DNA of 64,000 nucleotides from Parelaphostrongylus tenuis (lineage: Eukaryota > Nematoda > Chromadorea > Rhabditida > Metastrongylidae): positions 124,001-188,000 of the forward strand of contig JAHQIW010000241.1 of the NCBI GenBank assembly GCA_019055375.1, given 5' to 3'. The number at the start of each line of letters is the position of its first letter. The stretch's first letter is position 1. The notes beneath the pieces are model-generated. The model was given only the letters and a program-made list of their open reading frames with translations, was not told the DNA's origin and made no database searches. Position numbers and translations under genes: made by a program. Shown here piece after piece: positions 1 through 11,474 of the stretch.

Positions 1-119
1 TGTGCTTCTCTTCATGCTTACAAACGCAGTTTGAGCTCTAGGAACTAGAATCCTAGACAGTTTCTCATTAGTGGAGGATTTGAGGGTCCAAGATGGAGCA
101 ATTCTAGATTTTTCCCAAA

Positions 120-352
120 AAAAAAAATCCTTCCATTGGGTAGACGTTCTTTCTGTGGCACGCTTGACATCCTAATGGGTCAGATCAGTGACGGCTTTCG
201 TCCATCGGCTGTCATGTGTATCTGCCCCAACTTGCTTTCGATAGCCTAATGTGCTGAGATGTGTCTTTGATTTTCGAACCGTCGACTAATTTAAAACATC
301 GTATTCTTTCTCTCATTTGCGTGACGCAAAGACACTCCGAGCATGTACCTTT
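120..352 (-). mobile_element. RTE retrotransposon fragment (3' part of RT ORF)
   Basis: Nucleotide similarity to the minus-strand RTE at 25,377-28,755 is visible by eye: the stretch around 150-250 matches its C-terminal coding region (the codons for RRTHWATLARD-type sequence and WIPRD). Many substitutions and indels leave no reading frame. It stops near 350, and a second RTE copy in the same orientation begins immediately after, so two 3' ends lie in tandem. Positions 1-115 show nothing I recognise. Confidence 0.6.
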
Positions 353-367
353 TGAATCCCCATTTAC

Positions 368-2866
368 TCACGCTGTCCTCTGCCGTTCCATTGGTCGTCG
401 AGTTACTCAACGGGCCACAACTAATACTTCCTTTTTTACCTATCAAGTGTAAAATCAGTAGGTTATCCTTGCTGAAGTAATTCGTTGAGCATCGCACCCT
501 TTTCTTCAGGGTTGATCACAAAGATGTCGGGCCATCGGATCGGCAATCTTATTGTGGTGTGCTTCACGTACAGAGAATTTTAGTCAGTGACGGCTTTTAT
601 CCATCATTTTGGTGAAAAAGCGCATCACTTGTTTGGTCAACAACAATTTTGATAGCCTCGCTTAAGCCTCTTTGATTTTCGCTCGCTGACGTAGATCTAA
701 ACTTTGGATCCTTTTCTGCATTAGCAAGATACGCGATTGTCCTAGCCTTCATCTTCTCACTGCGCGTTTAATAACGTCAAGTCCTGTTTTTATCCTGCTT
801 ACGGTAGCCAAATTAGGGCACGAATAACCGTTTGAGGGGTTATTAGGGTACATACGTTAGGGCACGAATAACCGTTGAGTCGAAAAGATAGGTACGGAGT
901 CGGATGTTCTCCGTTCTCCTCACTAATCCTCAATGTTCTCAAACGTTCCTCAAGCTGTCCTCTTCCTCCTTCTCAACTTTGGAGCTACTTCGTTCATCGA
1001 ATTCACTTCCCATCTAGGTAGATCTAACTCGGGCACTCGCAGATATTCATCCGGTCTAACGTGACGGGGGCATTAGAAACAATGCTTTCCTCATGGGCGT
1101 CGTCTTCTTTGGTTGTCGGAGCCCAATCTTTTTGCAGATGTTGTTGAAATCTTTCAAAGTTCGTGCTCCCTAACTGATAATTTGTGTAAAAGGACATCAG
1201 GGAAGTGAAGGTGATGTGATTGTCATCCGTCAGTTTTTTATTTCCATGAAGTTCCATCTATTGTTCGCATGACTTTTGAAGAGTGGGTTGCAGTGAAAAC
1301 TTGGCAAGATGGTATACCTTTTCAACTCTGGTTAACTCAATAGGTATGCCTGAATACAAACGCTCCGGCCGTCCAGAGCTTCTAGGAGTACTTTTGTTTT
1401 GATTGAATCAAAGGGTGACTTCAAATTGATGAATGTGAGAAACAGTGATTTTTCGTTTTCAAAACCCTGAATGGTCGCATCGTTGTTCTCCGTCCAATGT
1501 TCTGTCAATCCTATTAGAATTACTCGAGTAAAGAATGTATAGACGACGGACACCAAGCAAATTGGATGATAGTTGTTATGTCGTGAAAGTCTTTCTTTTC
1601 GGACATAACAGTGACTAATGATTGTAATATACCCCAGCTTATGGCGGTTTGGGAAATTCGTTGTTTTAGTTTAATGACTTTTTGTCCTTTTCGTAAAGAT
1701 GGATTTTCGGGCAAAAGAGGCGGTGATTTGATGATACGTGAAATTTTGAAATGGCAGCGAAATCGGTCAGGCAAAACCATCGGCTAACTAAAAAGTAACC
1801 TATTTCGTTATGCTACTCTCCATAAAGACTATTGTGTCTACCGCTGAGATTGAGATGTGTGGAATTCTGAGCTACCGTGGATGGTTATGGTCATCATGAA
1901 AAACTCAATCTCTCACCCTGACCGCATTCTAGTGAGTAGGCCCCAGTGTGATATTGTTCAGGTATTCACGCAGGTCTAATTTTTGTGCTCAATCTCAAGA
2001 GAATAATCTTCAAAAAAGTATGGTCCTATTTGAAAAACTTTTCCAGTCCACACAGAATGCTTCGGCTTTGTCTCTGCAGTAGCTTGATGCTGGTGAGGAA
2101 GCAGCAAAGATCGTGAAAGCCGCGAACGGCCCACAACGTTTCAAGCTTAGTCGTCTGATCCGGTTACTAGTTGTCCGACTGAATTAATGTTCATGGACAA
2201 AGTTGTTTCGATAAGAACACTAACGCTGGGGACACTTTCACTATCACACGCTATAAGAAAGTTTTTTTTTCGTGTCACATGAGATGGGTGACGCCTCCTG
2301 ATCTCATCCAAGCCAATGACGTCGTATCCTTTCCTTCATCCTTGAATCAATCGATCTTTTAGAAGATTCGTATGAAAGTATACTTACGTAATAGGTACAA
2401 AATGCCATTTCGTTCTATGCGAATTTGGCAACCTAATTTGGCTCTGAGATTTCAGCAGCCTCTCCTTACTCGCCCCAACTGACGCTTACGTGGGACTCCT
2501 GAAATGCGAGAGAAATGAGGCTCTCTTCTTTTACTGGACTTTCCCTTTTTATACCCAGCGTATAGGGTGTTGAGGTGTGAACCTGAGATCTAAGTGCTCA
2601 TAGCTAGCTTACTAGCCTCTTATAGAGAAACAAGCAGGAGCTTAATTATTGAACACAATTCTTAAGTACCTGCCATGTATTTCCGGCTTTTGGCCAATCT
2701 GAATCGTAGAAATAGCGTTCAGTTAAATCAGCGATATAGAGACGGTTAGTCTATCTCCCAAATCCACCTGCTTCTCTTGACAACACGAGGTCACTTTTGA
2801 CTCACGTTTGATTTGCCCTAACCACCACCTGGGGTGCCCTCGCTCAGTAAACAGGCAGGGATTCAT
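368..2866 (-). mobile_element. RTE retrotransposon, decayed near-full-length copy
   Basis: This is an old copy of the same RTE family as 25,377-28,755, read on the minus strand. The 3' end lies near 368-480 (equivalent of the CTGAGCATCATATC region). RT-coding sequence covers 700-1,800, including a stretch at 1,332-1,556 reading TFINLKSPFDSIKTKVLLEA, equivalent to TFIDLKKAFDSVETEAVIEA of the intact copy. Endonuclease-coding sequence covers about 1,800-2,400. The 5' untranslated region (GTAGAAATAG...CCACCTGG) runs to about 2,866. Stops and indels are frequent, so it cannot be active. The downstream boundary abuts the duplicated chemoreceptor flank at 2,870. Confidence 0.75.
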
Positions 2867-2869
2867 CGA

Positions 2870-3330
2870 TGAGAGATAATCCATCATGTAGCCACTGTAA
2901 AATCAACGACATTCTGTGTATGTTAGAGTTGAATTTTGAGGCATTGAAAAATTCATTCCTTGACACATTCAAAGCAAGAATACTACGTCATCGCACTGAC
3001 GATAGAATCAGGAACACTGTAATTTGCTACTGGACGAAGCTGTGTTTTCTTCTCGTTTCGGAGCTTTGAAATCGTGCAATTACTGCGGAATCTCATTCTC
3101 TAATGCTAGTTTTACTTTACTAAAAAAGTTCAATCAACTCAATTTGCACTTTACAGGTGAGAATCTCCGGATAATTTCCACGTCGAAAGGTGGCAATATT
3201 ATTCGTGAGTGTCTAATGAATGTTTACAATTCTAAATGTCAGTAATTTGAGGGAAGCCATTTGAGTCAGTCATGGAGGAAAAGCAGGCTTGTACGGTCTT
3301 ATTGCAAATTTCTCAGCTACAAAAACATAG
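2870..3330. repeat. Duplicated 3' flank of chemoreceptor locus (copy A)
   Basis: Sequence such as GTTGAATTTTGAGGCA at about 2,930 recurs diverged at 53,325 (GCTGAATTTTCGAGGCA). Segments with CATTC...ACGAAGC near 3,010-3,040 recur near 53,430. The same kind of flank follows locus B at 33,800-34,450. The two short forward ORFs here are not conserved as protein between copies, so I treat the block as non-coding flank shared by segmental duplication. Confidence 0.6.
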
Positions 3331-3496
3331 TGCTCTATCGTCTATAGAGGTACCATCATAATTCTCGGAGGTCCATCTTATTTAGACTACTAATGTTATT
3401 TAAATGAAAGGATAGATGGCTTGTGAAGATTCAAAGCTTTATTTTGGAAAGTAATGCCTTTTGAAGGTCGGTCGTCACCGTTGGCAAATTCCACGG

Positions 3497-3843
3497 TTAC
3501 CCGTTAAGCTGCCATGCCAGGCCAATTGCCTCCTCATAGTTTCCAGTGTCAACAACATCTCGATTTTCCATCATCACAATTGATCGAATATTGTTATCTC
3601 TGTTTAGTCGATAGTACTTCAATCGATGCAGTGAGTAGACTGGCAAGAGAAACATGAAAATCGGGTTCATCTAAAATAAAATTATTTTCGCACAAAAATT
3701 CTTTCGTCTTTCTTTGTTGCTAGACGATATCTTTTACATAGCAGATCTGACGAATAGAAGTGGTTAATTTTTTGCTATTGAGTAATAGACCAAACTTTCT
3801 AAAACTTATAATGCCGCTGGCTGCATATAAAATAAAGAATAAC
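3497..3843 (-). CDS. Nematode 7TM chemoreceptor, last two exons (locus A)
   Basis: Two minus-strand exons are visible. The upstream exon (3,738-3,843) follows a TTTTCAG acceptor and encodes a hydrophobic segment with ILYAASGI and ends IRQICY before a GTAAAAG donor. After a 67-bp intron ending ATTTTAG, the last exon (3,497-3,670) encodes MNPIFMFLLPVYSLHRLKYY, then a polar tail with RSIVMMENRDVVDTGNYEEA and a stop. The paralogous exons in locus B (35,224-35,332 and 34,978-35,136) keep the splice sites and the tail motif RSIVMME. A membrane helix followed by a basic HR/K-rich tail fits the cytoplasmic end of a nematode serpentine receptor. With the ER-motif exons of the sister loci I favour the Sra/Sre superfamily, not proven. 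I found no upstream exons here, so the gene is probably a 3' remnant. Confidence 0.6.
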
Positions 3844-4266
3844 CTGAAAACGTCGTAATATTTTGTTAGATTTTCAACTTCATACATGAAAGTAATGGCG
3901 AGAGTATGTCTCTTATACAATCCGTCGAATCGTATTTGCAAAATTTACGAATTATACTCCTGGGAGCCACTATTCATCGTCCTCCACATTGCTCAACAGC
4001 TTGCAAGCTTTTTTCCAATAGGGAAACCCGACGTTCTTATTGAGCAATTCACTTTAGCAAGTGACGTTTCGGCGCTTTTATCTTTTTCAGTGCCTGAAAA
4101 GATCAGGATCCTCACAGGCCACTTAGCTAAACACCTCCATTACTTCAACAAAAAAAATCACCAAACCTAGATTATAAGCGTATCTAGCACAAAGCAGCCT
4201 TCAACAGACTGGCCATTTTTTATAAGCACTGAATCGTTCAAACGGAGATCAATCGTGCTGAATTTA
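3844..4266. other. Intronic/upstream remnant of locus A, unassigned
   Basis: The start (to about 3,900) aligns loosely with the intron upstream of the equivalent exon in locus B. A 94-codon forward ORF occupies 3,886-4,170 but has no recognisable domain and runs antisense to the gene. Near 4,053-4,090, on the minus strand, CTGA...GCGCCGAAACGTCAC recalls the minimal hammerhead motif seen elsewhere, but one core base is changed (CTGAAAA) and stem II is weak. Confidence 0.35.
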
Positions 4267-5224
4267 TCAGGTGTACAAATTTGGCTCCGCGTTTAATTAT
4301 TTGTTCGCTGTAATAATAATTCCCAAAACCGACTATCTGTTAACATCAAATAGTAATATTGTAGTAATAATAGTAAAAATAAAGATATGCGAATTCTTCT
4401 TATGTTTCAAAGTGTTGAAAATGCCATCTATTTGTGGTCTTATATACAAAGTATTTATATCATAGTTTTTATAGGACTTTGGAGATCATAAGTTTTGTAC
4501 CCGAAAAGCGCCATTTTCGTATTGCTTAACTTTTCATTATTAATTTGAAGAAAGCCACCGCCGACGGATAGAAAGACTTTTTGCATCGTATAGTGACAGG
4601 AGACGAGAAGTGAAATTATTTTAACAATCCAAAAAGCCAATGATCATAGACTAGCCCCGGACAGCCAGCAAAATCAACTGCGAAACGGGAACGATTCACG
4701 AAAAAAAGGTTAGGTGTGCATTTGGTGGGATCAGAAGGACGTCCTCTATCAAAAGCTCTTGAAATCCGGTAAAACGGTTGATACAGTACTTTGTCAACAA
4801 GAATTAGCCAAACTGAACTAAGAATTGCAATTAAAACAACCAGAATGGGCCTCAAGACGTTACAAAGTGATTTGAAGCATGATAACGCTCGATCGAGTGC
4901 TGCGCAACCGATGCAAAACGTCATGCTAAGGTGGAAAGGTTTTGGAGGATTTCACCTTGCTCACCTTACTCTCCTGACATTGCACCGTCAGATTACCACT
5001 TATAGCAACCCAATTCAAGTTACAAATTAGCAAATTTGAGAAAACTTTACCAAATATTACCAATTTTCCTTACCGAATTTTTCTTCGACGGCATTCACAA
5101 ATTTCCCCAAAAATTGGCAAAATGTTGCTGTTAATGGAAAAACTATAAATCTAGTATAGAAATTTATTATATTGATTAAATATTCAAGTCGTGAAAAACG
5201 GTGGAGTCATATTTGTACACCTCA
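4267..5224 (+). mobile_element. Mariner DNA transposon relic with TIRs
   Basis: Terminal inverted repeats flank the element: 4,267-4,290 begins TCAGGTGTACAAATTTGGCT, and the complement of 5,200-5,224 begins TGAGGTGTACAAATATGACT. Both ends are flanked by TA, the mariner target site. Inside, across several frames, are transposase remnants on the plus strand: a WWDQKDVLYQKLLKSGKTVD segment near 4,708, KHDNARSSAA near 4,876 (second catalytic block, HDNARPH in the family) and SPDIAPSDYHL near 4,973 (third block). Stops and frameshifts abound, and at 958 bp it is shorter than the roughly 1.3 kb usual for mariners. It is therefore a dead, internally rearranged copy. Confidence 0.85.
4460..4560 (-). 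mobile_element. Inverted mariner 3' piece inside the mariner relic
   Basis: The plus-strand text AGGACTTTGGAGAT near 4,474, followed by TTTTGTACCC and AAAGCGCC, matches 23,498-23,540, which belongs to the minus-strand mariner at 23,455-24,050. Here the piece therefore points opposite to the surrounding plus-strand element. Either an internal inversion occurred or a second mariner end was nested in. Confidence 0.55.
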
Positions 5225-7045
5225 TACGTGGACTCCGTAAGAACCTCTCAGATTAAGATATCTCATATGCTGTACCATGATAAGTGTAATTACGAAGCAA
5301 TCTTCCCTGCAGGCCATGCTTGAATTGACGTCGCTTAACCAAATCTCTCCAAAATCTTACGCGCTAAGGTTTCATGTCTCTGTGTGAAGACGTGACTTCC
5401 ACTTCAAAACCCTCACGCGTCTGTGTTCTATGCGTTCCCTAGAGGCCTTACCCGCTAGATGTTCTTTAATGCGGACTCACAGTGGCCTACTAGTTTCGCC
5501 ACTGTATATATCTTCGCACGTTTAAAGAAATATCAACTAAATTCTATATACGCTCATGAAATCGTCTTATCTACTGTTAGAGCATATAATGCACTCTTGC
5601 TTTGTACGTAGACAGCTATATAAGCAACTGCGAGCAAGCTACCGCCTTAGAGTCTTCGGTGATATCTCCGTCACTGTTGCCGATTTATCCAGGCCAGCCT
5701 TATAAAACAAAATAAAACGCTGCACTGATTTTGTTCGAAAAGAAAGGCAGAACGAATGAGACTTTTTTTTGCTGAAACTATCGCTTCGGGGCGCGCTATT
5801 TACTCTTAACCTATTCCGAGAAGGTACATTTTCGTACCCATTATGAATGGCTATTTACCCAGCCAATTTTGCCAATGTACCTTTTCCTGCCTTCCTGTAC
5901 AAACACTGGCCGCTATTCAAAACTTGTTCTTCACTAGCGCACTTTCTGTATGCGAGGGATAAGGGCAGACCAAATGTACCAGAATATTTCCCAAACTCGC
6001 TTTTCGGTAACAATTCGCAATGCATCCATTTTCAAGTTATTCAATTCGCACATTCCCAAATGAATTTTCTCTAGCAACCTACGGAAGGATTTTGCATATC
6101 CAAGCTGAAGCAGATAACAAAACAACCATACATATATTTGCAGTAGACTGATGGCCGGAGCTCAGTAATGGGGCCTCCAGCTCCGACAAAAATATTAGCT
6201 TGACTTGGTTCTGCCGCTATGTCAACGTCAACCCTTTCGTTTGTGCGAAACACTTTCCTTATTTCTTAAAGATTGAGCAGTCCACTCTTTCGATAAAGCT
6301 ATGAGCAGATGAGTCAACAAGTTACTCATGTTTGTTATCTTTTGATGCTGCTTAACTCTTTGCGGACGGTGCCATTTTCTGCTGGAGAACGGCTCAGACA
6401 GCTATGAAAAGAGTCGCCAATACGCGCTCCACGGATGTATGATAGTTCTCTATGATAAATATACGTTCTTCGTCAACATGTGAGATTTCTGTGTCAATAA
6501 ATGGTCAGATATGATAAAATAGACCTCAGTAAGGTTTTTATAATAGAAATAACGTTACTGCTCCATTCATAATCCACACTTCCAAAGAAACAAACTTTAT
6601 CGAAGGATTTATGAAAAGACTATATTTAGAAGCTTTATCGAACATTTCTACGGTCTTTTAATTTTACAAACCTGAAGTCCAATCAGATTTATCTTCTACT
6701 TCCTTTCATCTACACGTGTACTTTATTGTATGAAGTGCATAAAGTAAATCATACTGACTGAAAATTGGAAACACTGAGTAGTTCGTCAAAAATAGTGCTG
6801 CTTGTTGCATGCGATCTCACTTCATCGATAATTCTTGATATTTTTTTTATTAATGCAGCTTAGATTCCCGTTTCTCAGATCAGCGCATAATTTTGTTTGG
6901 ATTCTCTATTTCTAGCTATGGTATGCAAAAATGAGATAGAGATATAGCGGTTCTTCTCCGTTCTCTCCACCTTGTTTGAGCCCTATGGTAGATACGTATA
7001 AAACGAATTGTATAAAACACAACTTTGATAGCTAAAATAAGTGGA
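5225..7045. other. Unassigned AT-rich sequence
   Basis: No convincing gene. The ORFs here are short, overlapping and lack domains. A TATA-like CTATATAAGCAACTG lies near 5,620, with no ORF placed to use it. Nothing else is recognisable. Confidence 0.4.
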
Positions 7046-7049
7046 TTTG

Positions 7050-7600
7050 GACTATGTATTTTATTCCTTGTCAATCTCAACAATCACTCTGTCTCACTTT
7101 CATCGATCTGAAGAAAGCCTTTGATCCAGTGGAAACAGAAGCGGTTATGTAGGCTGTGGACAACCAAGGCATCACTATTCGGTACATAATGGTCGTTCGT
7201 GAGCTATATACAAAGAATTTCACGATCAAAAGACCGTCATTCTACAACGGTATTACTATCGACGTAAGAAGAGGGGCTCGACAAGGCGATACAATCTCGC
7301 CAAAACTATTCACTGCAAGCCTCCATAACACATTAGAGTGGGACGATATGGTAGTAAAAACTGACAGTCGATATTCAAACCATCTTTTCTTCGCTGATGA
7401 TATCGTCCACATAAAACCAAGTATCAGCCAAGCGGAACGAGTGTTGTCAGATTTCGACAGCGCGTGTGGAAAGATTGGCCTTCAAGTAAATGTAACGAAA
7501 ACGATGTTCATGAGGAGCGGATGGGTTTTCGAATGCCCCATTCATGCTTAACGGAACGAAAATCTCTGAATACTCCAGTTACTCTAAATGGCCTGTTTTC
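7050..7600 (+). mobile_element. RTE reverse-transcriptase fragment
   Basis: A plus-strand remnant of the same RTE family. Its start (near 7,085) encodes SLTFIDLKKAFDPVETEAVM. A 131-codon open stretch (7,156-7,551) holds GARQGDTISPKLF (RT block 3), HLFFADDIVHIKP (the FADD catalytic box) and the downstream LQVNVTKTMF block. No endonuclease, 5' UTR or 3' end is present, so it is an internal fragment lacking both element ends. The catalytic Asp pair is intact in sequence, but the fragment cannot make a full RT. Confidence 0.85.
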
Positions 7601-7604
7601 TTCG

Positions 7605-9060
7605 CTGAAACAGTAGAAAACTATATTTTACTATATTTTCTTTCACATTCAAGCATTTCTCATCGATATAAAGCTTTTTCACAAGCAATTGATAATTGCA
7701 TCAGATAGGGAAAATTTTAGCAAACTCAACGGGTGTACTTGATTTTAATATAAGATTTCTCAGAGTGTTATACAGCGGTGAAAAGAAGATTGAATTTCAC
7801 AAATTTGGATAATTCTCAATGTCCGTGTCCTGCTTCGCGCAGCTCTTTGGAAGAAGGCGTTTCCCAATTGCTTCATTCCTAAATGGCTCCCTTAATGCGC
7901 TCTAACAGTAAAAAAAATATAATATAGCTTTCACACTCGAGCATTTCCCAATGGAGTTAAGATTCCTCGCTAGACTTCTAATAATCCTTCGATGGCTAAA
8001 ATCTCGACGATGTCATAAATTTTCCATTGAAAAAAACTTTTTGTTGTTCTTTAGCAGCCAAAAGAAAATTATTTTTCGCAGTTAGTTGATGTCTTGCTAA
8101 AGGCACGGTGACTTGAGGCCAATTTTGCCAAATCCCACCCTTTGCAGTGTGAAACCCAATCTTCTTGACTACCACGGCTCACTAAAGAGTCCTCTCTAAA
8201 AATGAACTACGATCTAGAAATCGCTGAGATTTGCACTATCGAATGGCTATTAGTTTTTCGTAGAAAAAACTTTATCTTGCAAGAAATTCTCATATGTGAA
8301 ACAAATTTTATGTCGACTGTATAGCGCGCAAAAATAAGCCATTTGAGAAACAAAAAGCACCATTCAAGTTCAATTAATTTCAGCTATCGAATGAATACCA
8401 TTACTCTAGTACAATGAGTCTTTTGTAGAAAAAACCAAAGACTCACGAGCGCATTTATTGAAATGCGGTTGCTTGCGACAGAAGTTATTTCCTAACGTGG
8501 GGATTTTCATTTCAAGACAGTTGAGCATTATTCTCCTAATAAATAAGTTCATAAAAGCTTTTTCAAGGGTAATTTCAAAATTGGATGGCGATTGCAAAGC
8601 GTCAGCTTTTAATTTTTTATGAGAACGTACTGTGGAATTATTTATTAACAATAAGCTTAGTGCTAAAGTCAGAACTTTTTAGGCTATTTATTGACTACAA
8701 AAACATTAACAAAATATAAGTAAATGTTCAACAATACCCGGGAATGTAATCCTTTCACAAGTGCATGTTTTTTTTTTTTGAAAAAGGCAAAATTTTAGGC
8801 TGCATTTGCGTTAATTTTGCCAAAATCAATCATACAGGAGTCTTGCCAGTGATATTTTATCGTTTTTCGATTACAATGTTCTTCTGAGAGCTTAATTGGT
8901 CCGAATTTCTTTGGAACGCGCACCACTCTTGCTAGCCGGTCCAAGCAGAGCGGCCAGCTGAAGGATATTGACTCTCATCGTCCGCGAAGGGTCAAGAGCT
9001 CGGCTTGCAATGCTTAATAATTCAGCATGCTAGTGCAAAGAGAGGTAGCGTCAAGTCATT
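7605..9060. other. Unassigned AT-rich sequence
   Basis: No gene seen. Repeated short motifs such as AGTTTTTCGTAGAAAAAAC (8,250) and GTCTTTTGTAGAAAAAACC (8,412) hint at a diverged dispersed repeat. The 81-codon reverse ORF at 8,406-8,651 has no recognisable domain. Confidence 0.35.
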
Positions 9061-9066
9061 TCTTTA

Positions 9067-9261
9067 CCTGAGTTGTTGGGAGATGCATTAACCCTTATAC
9101 GAGAAGAGCTGAAGGCAGGCGGCGTCGCGCCATCGCTCGCGCGGCAGCTCCAGCAGGCGTCATCTGCATGCCTGGCAGGCATGTCGGGCTGTCGCTTCTA
9201 CACCAGATCTCTACGAAAATACGGTTTAGTGAGAAAGCAAGAAAAATGTAAAAAAGAATAG
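9067..9261 (+). CDS. GC-rich exon-like ORF of unknown origin
   Basis: An open stretch in locally GC-rich DNA (about 9,090-9,215) amid AT-rich surroundings. It encodes an alanine/leucine-rich helical-looking segment (LTLIREELKAGGVAPSLARQ) and ends in a basic tail and a stop. It contains an inverted repeat, CATGCCTG and CAGGCATG, one base apart at 9,167-9,183. I do not recognise the protein. The base composition and run of coding-like codons suggest a captured exon or a small element rather than chance, but a splice context is only weakly suggested by the pyrimidine-rich TTTCTTTACCTGAG upstream. Confidence 0.25.
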   Translation, partial: PELLGDALTLIREELKAGGVAPSLARQLQQASSACLAGMSGCRFYTRSLRKYGLVRKQEKCKKE

Positions 9262-9379
9262 ATGGCAGTTGTAAAGTTGAAACTACTCAATCAGAAGGTA
9301 GAGAGCTATTTCTCTTTCGTCATTGTAGCGTATTTCGGAGATTTTTCGAAAAGTCAATTAGAGTACTGAGATATTCCGT

Positions 9380-9480
9380 TGTCAAGCAGTTGAATGATTA
9401 CTAATATCTAATGGAAGGCTCCGTTTGAGAACGATTACTAATAGTCTAATGAAAAAGCTATGTTCGGTGAAACTACAAGG
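9380..9480 (-). repeat. Fragment of the 0.67-kb TIR element family
   Basis: Complement of 9,425-9,470 contains AGACTATTAGTAATCGTTCT, matching AGACTATTAGTAATCATTCG at 13,308 in the reference copy. A partial, inverted remnant. Confidence 0.45.
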
Positions 9481-9589
9481 AAACACGACAACATCCTACA
9501 CAATGCGACTACATGCAACATTTTTTCGCATTAGAAATCAATAACATAGGATAGAGCTTCTGGCGATCACCAATCCCAAAGAGATGAGC

Positions 9590-9785
9590 CAATATTTGGC
9601 CTTCACAATGATTTGCGGTAGCTTACCGATGTATGTAAGTCACTTCTGCAATTTCAGCAGGCAAATTTGGTACCAATTTAGCAACCTCGGAGTGATGGAT
9701 AGCTTGATGAGCCATGAGCGCGAGATCAAACCATCGAGCATGTGGGTCACACAGGGCGCCTCCTAACCACTGTGCCTATGCGTTC
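9590..9785 (-). repeat. tRNA-derived SINE, copy 1
   Basis: On the minus strand, a box-A-like GCACAGTGGTTAGGAGGCG (complement of 9,755-9,773) is followed about 30 bp later by a box-B-like GATGGTTTGATCTCGCGC. Then comes a body with AAATTGGTACCAAATTTG and CATCGGTAAGC. The same order (boxes, then GGTACCAGA, then CATCGGTAGGC) appears at 35,880-36,080 on the plus strand. Spacing of box A and box B like an RNA polymerase III tRNA promoter, plus a shared body, supports a tRNA-headed SINE. No terminal duplication was identified. Confidence 0.65.
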
Positions 9786-10124
9786 CTCTCATTTAATAAT
9801 GAGGTATGCAGGCGTCTTTTTCACTCAAAATACTTTTATGAAAGTTTGACCGCTAACATTCTAACTTTTCGTGACCATGAAGTTTTACCATATTCAGAAT
9901 AAATATAATATAATAAACAGCAAAACATAAAAAAAAATCGGTGTAAAGTTGAAACAACGCAGTTTGAAAGCAAAACGCTAGTTTTATCCACTAATAAAAG
10001 CTGTATGAAGATCGGACCAGAAGACAGGCTTTGCATAAAAATCGACATTTCCAAGCCGTCGAATTGCTAGAAGAACTGCGACAAAAAAAAGCAAGTGATG
10101 TGATTTATTTCGGTTATTTGGGAA

Positions 10125-10260
10125 CATGAATAATCGACCTCATTCGCTAAATAGGATGTTTTCATAAAAATGTTAGTGATCATTCGAAAGCTTATTTCTC
10201 TGGTTTCACTGTTACACGGCCGATTACCAAGAGACCCTCTTACGACACTGTGGCATACAA
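10125..10260 (+). repeat. 0.67-kb TIR element family, terminal fragment
   Basis: TCGACCTCATTCGCT near 10,133 is the terminal motif of the TIR element at 12,946-13,618. It is followed by CATTCGAAAGCTTA as in that copy. The far end is missing. Confidence 0.5.
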
Positions 10261-10539
10261 AATAAAATCATGTTTCATGCTCGCCGAGCGCCCTCATCTC
10301 TATTACGCATATAATTCTCTGGAAGCATGAAAAGAACATGATAGTGTAAAGAAAATTTCGTGGTATCTGAGTCAATCGTCTTACCTGGAGTTCCTTTCAA
10401 AAGGAGGAAAAATCCCAATTAAATAACAAGTTGCACCCCACATGTCCAACGCGTCAGAGCATCGACCGATTACCGCGCTCCTCAGCCCGTAGGACATGCG
10501 GTAAACGAGCTCGCCGAATATGTGAATCTCAATCTTATT

Positions 10540-11015
10540 ATTCCTGCTATACTACAGTGAATCGGTCTCTTCAGAAACTAAGCACAGCCTGAAGTCAGTG
10601 AAAACGCCGAAATCAGTGAAACTTGCGCTGAATTATTAATAGTAGTCTAAGAAATAGCTCTGTAAGGTGAGGTGTAAAAGATAAATTATTTTTTTATCCT
10701 GCACCGCTATCAAAAGTGCTTTTCAAAAAAGCGGACTTTTGAGTTCTTCGAGACTTGCTCTATCGAAAGTGCACGAGCACACTAAGGAAGGAGTCTCGTC
10801 CAGTGAAATACAGGCGATATAAGGCAAACGTGCTTTCGTGTTGAACATAATTTTATTTTGAATTTTAAAGCGTTAAAAAAGGATATTCTGAAAAACCGAC
10901 CACCTACCACGCTAGCCAGAGATTTAAGCTTTCAAACGATTACTAGCACTCCAATAAAAATTCTTATCCAGAGAAACAAGACGATTATTCACTTGTCCCG
11001 GATAGCAGAAAAAAT
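10540..11015 (-). repeat. 0.67-kb TIR element family, inverted degraded copy
   Basis: On the minus strand, GCTAGTAATCGTTTGAAAGC (around 10,930) and CAGAGCTATTTCTTAGACTA (around 10,650) follow the order found in 12,946-13,618. The copy is diverged and the TIRs are poorly preserved. Confidence 0.45.
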
Positions 11016-11194
11016 CTCAAATGTCATATACCAGCTAGCGATTTGCTTCATTTCACAGCGATGTGCTTTTCTCGTTGAAACATGAGGAATGGATACGGAA
11101 TATAGAACACATAGATGCTCTTTTTACTACAATTATCTTTGCAAAAGCCTTTTCAAAGAAATTCCGTCATTTCATGATGGTAATGTTCCCTCGG

Positions 11195-11470
11195 GTGAGC
11201 CGTGGCTTAGTGTTTGTGACGCTCGTCGCGGCGCTGATGGAACCGTTCTTCACCCCTCAACGCTCTTCGGCAGTCAATGACAACGCTCTGTGGAACGCCA
11301 CGCCAGGCTGTCCCCGAGTTTGCACGGATACTCGCTCAATCGCTTAGCCAGTAAACTACTACACTCAACAAGAAGACGAAAAAAAACTAGTTAAATGCTA
11401 AAAGTACTGGGATCGGCACAGTGAAGATACTCTTTGAAGACTGATCAGGAAAGCGTCTGAATGTTCCCTA
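11195..11470 (+). repeat. Dispersed repeat, copy 1 (SINE-like)
   Basis: Similar over about 270 bp to 24,360-24,590, in the same orientation. Shared landmarks: CCGTGGCTTAGTGTTTGTGA, the ACAACGCTC...GGAACGCCACG block, AAGAAGACGAA and AGTACTGGGATC. The start contains a box-A-like TGGCTTAGTG. I did not find a clear box B, so a tRNA origin is only suggested. Confidence 0.55.
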
Positions 11471-11474
11471 AAAA

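Noticed and set aside
4616..4924. 102-codon minus ORF
   Set aside because: It is the antisense shadow of mariner transposase coding sequence on the plus strand.
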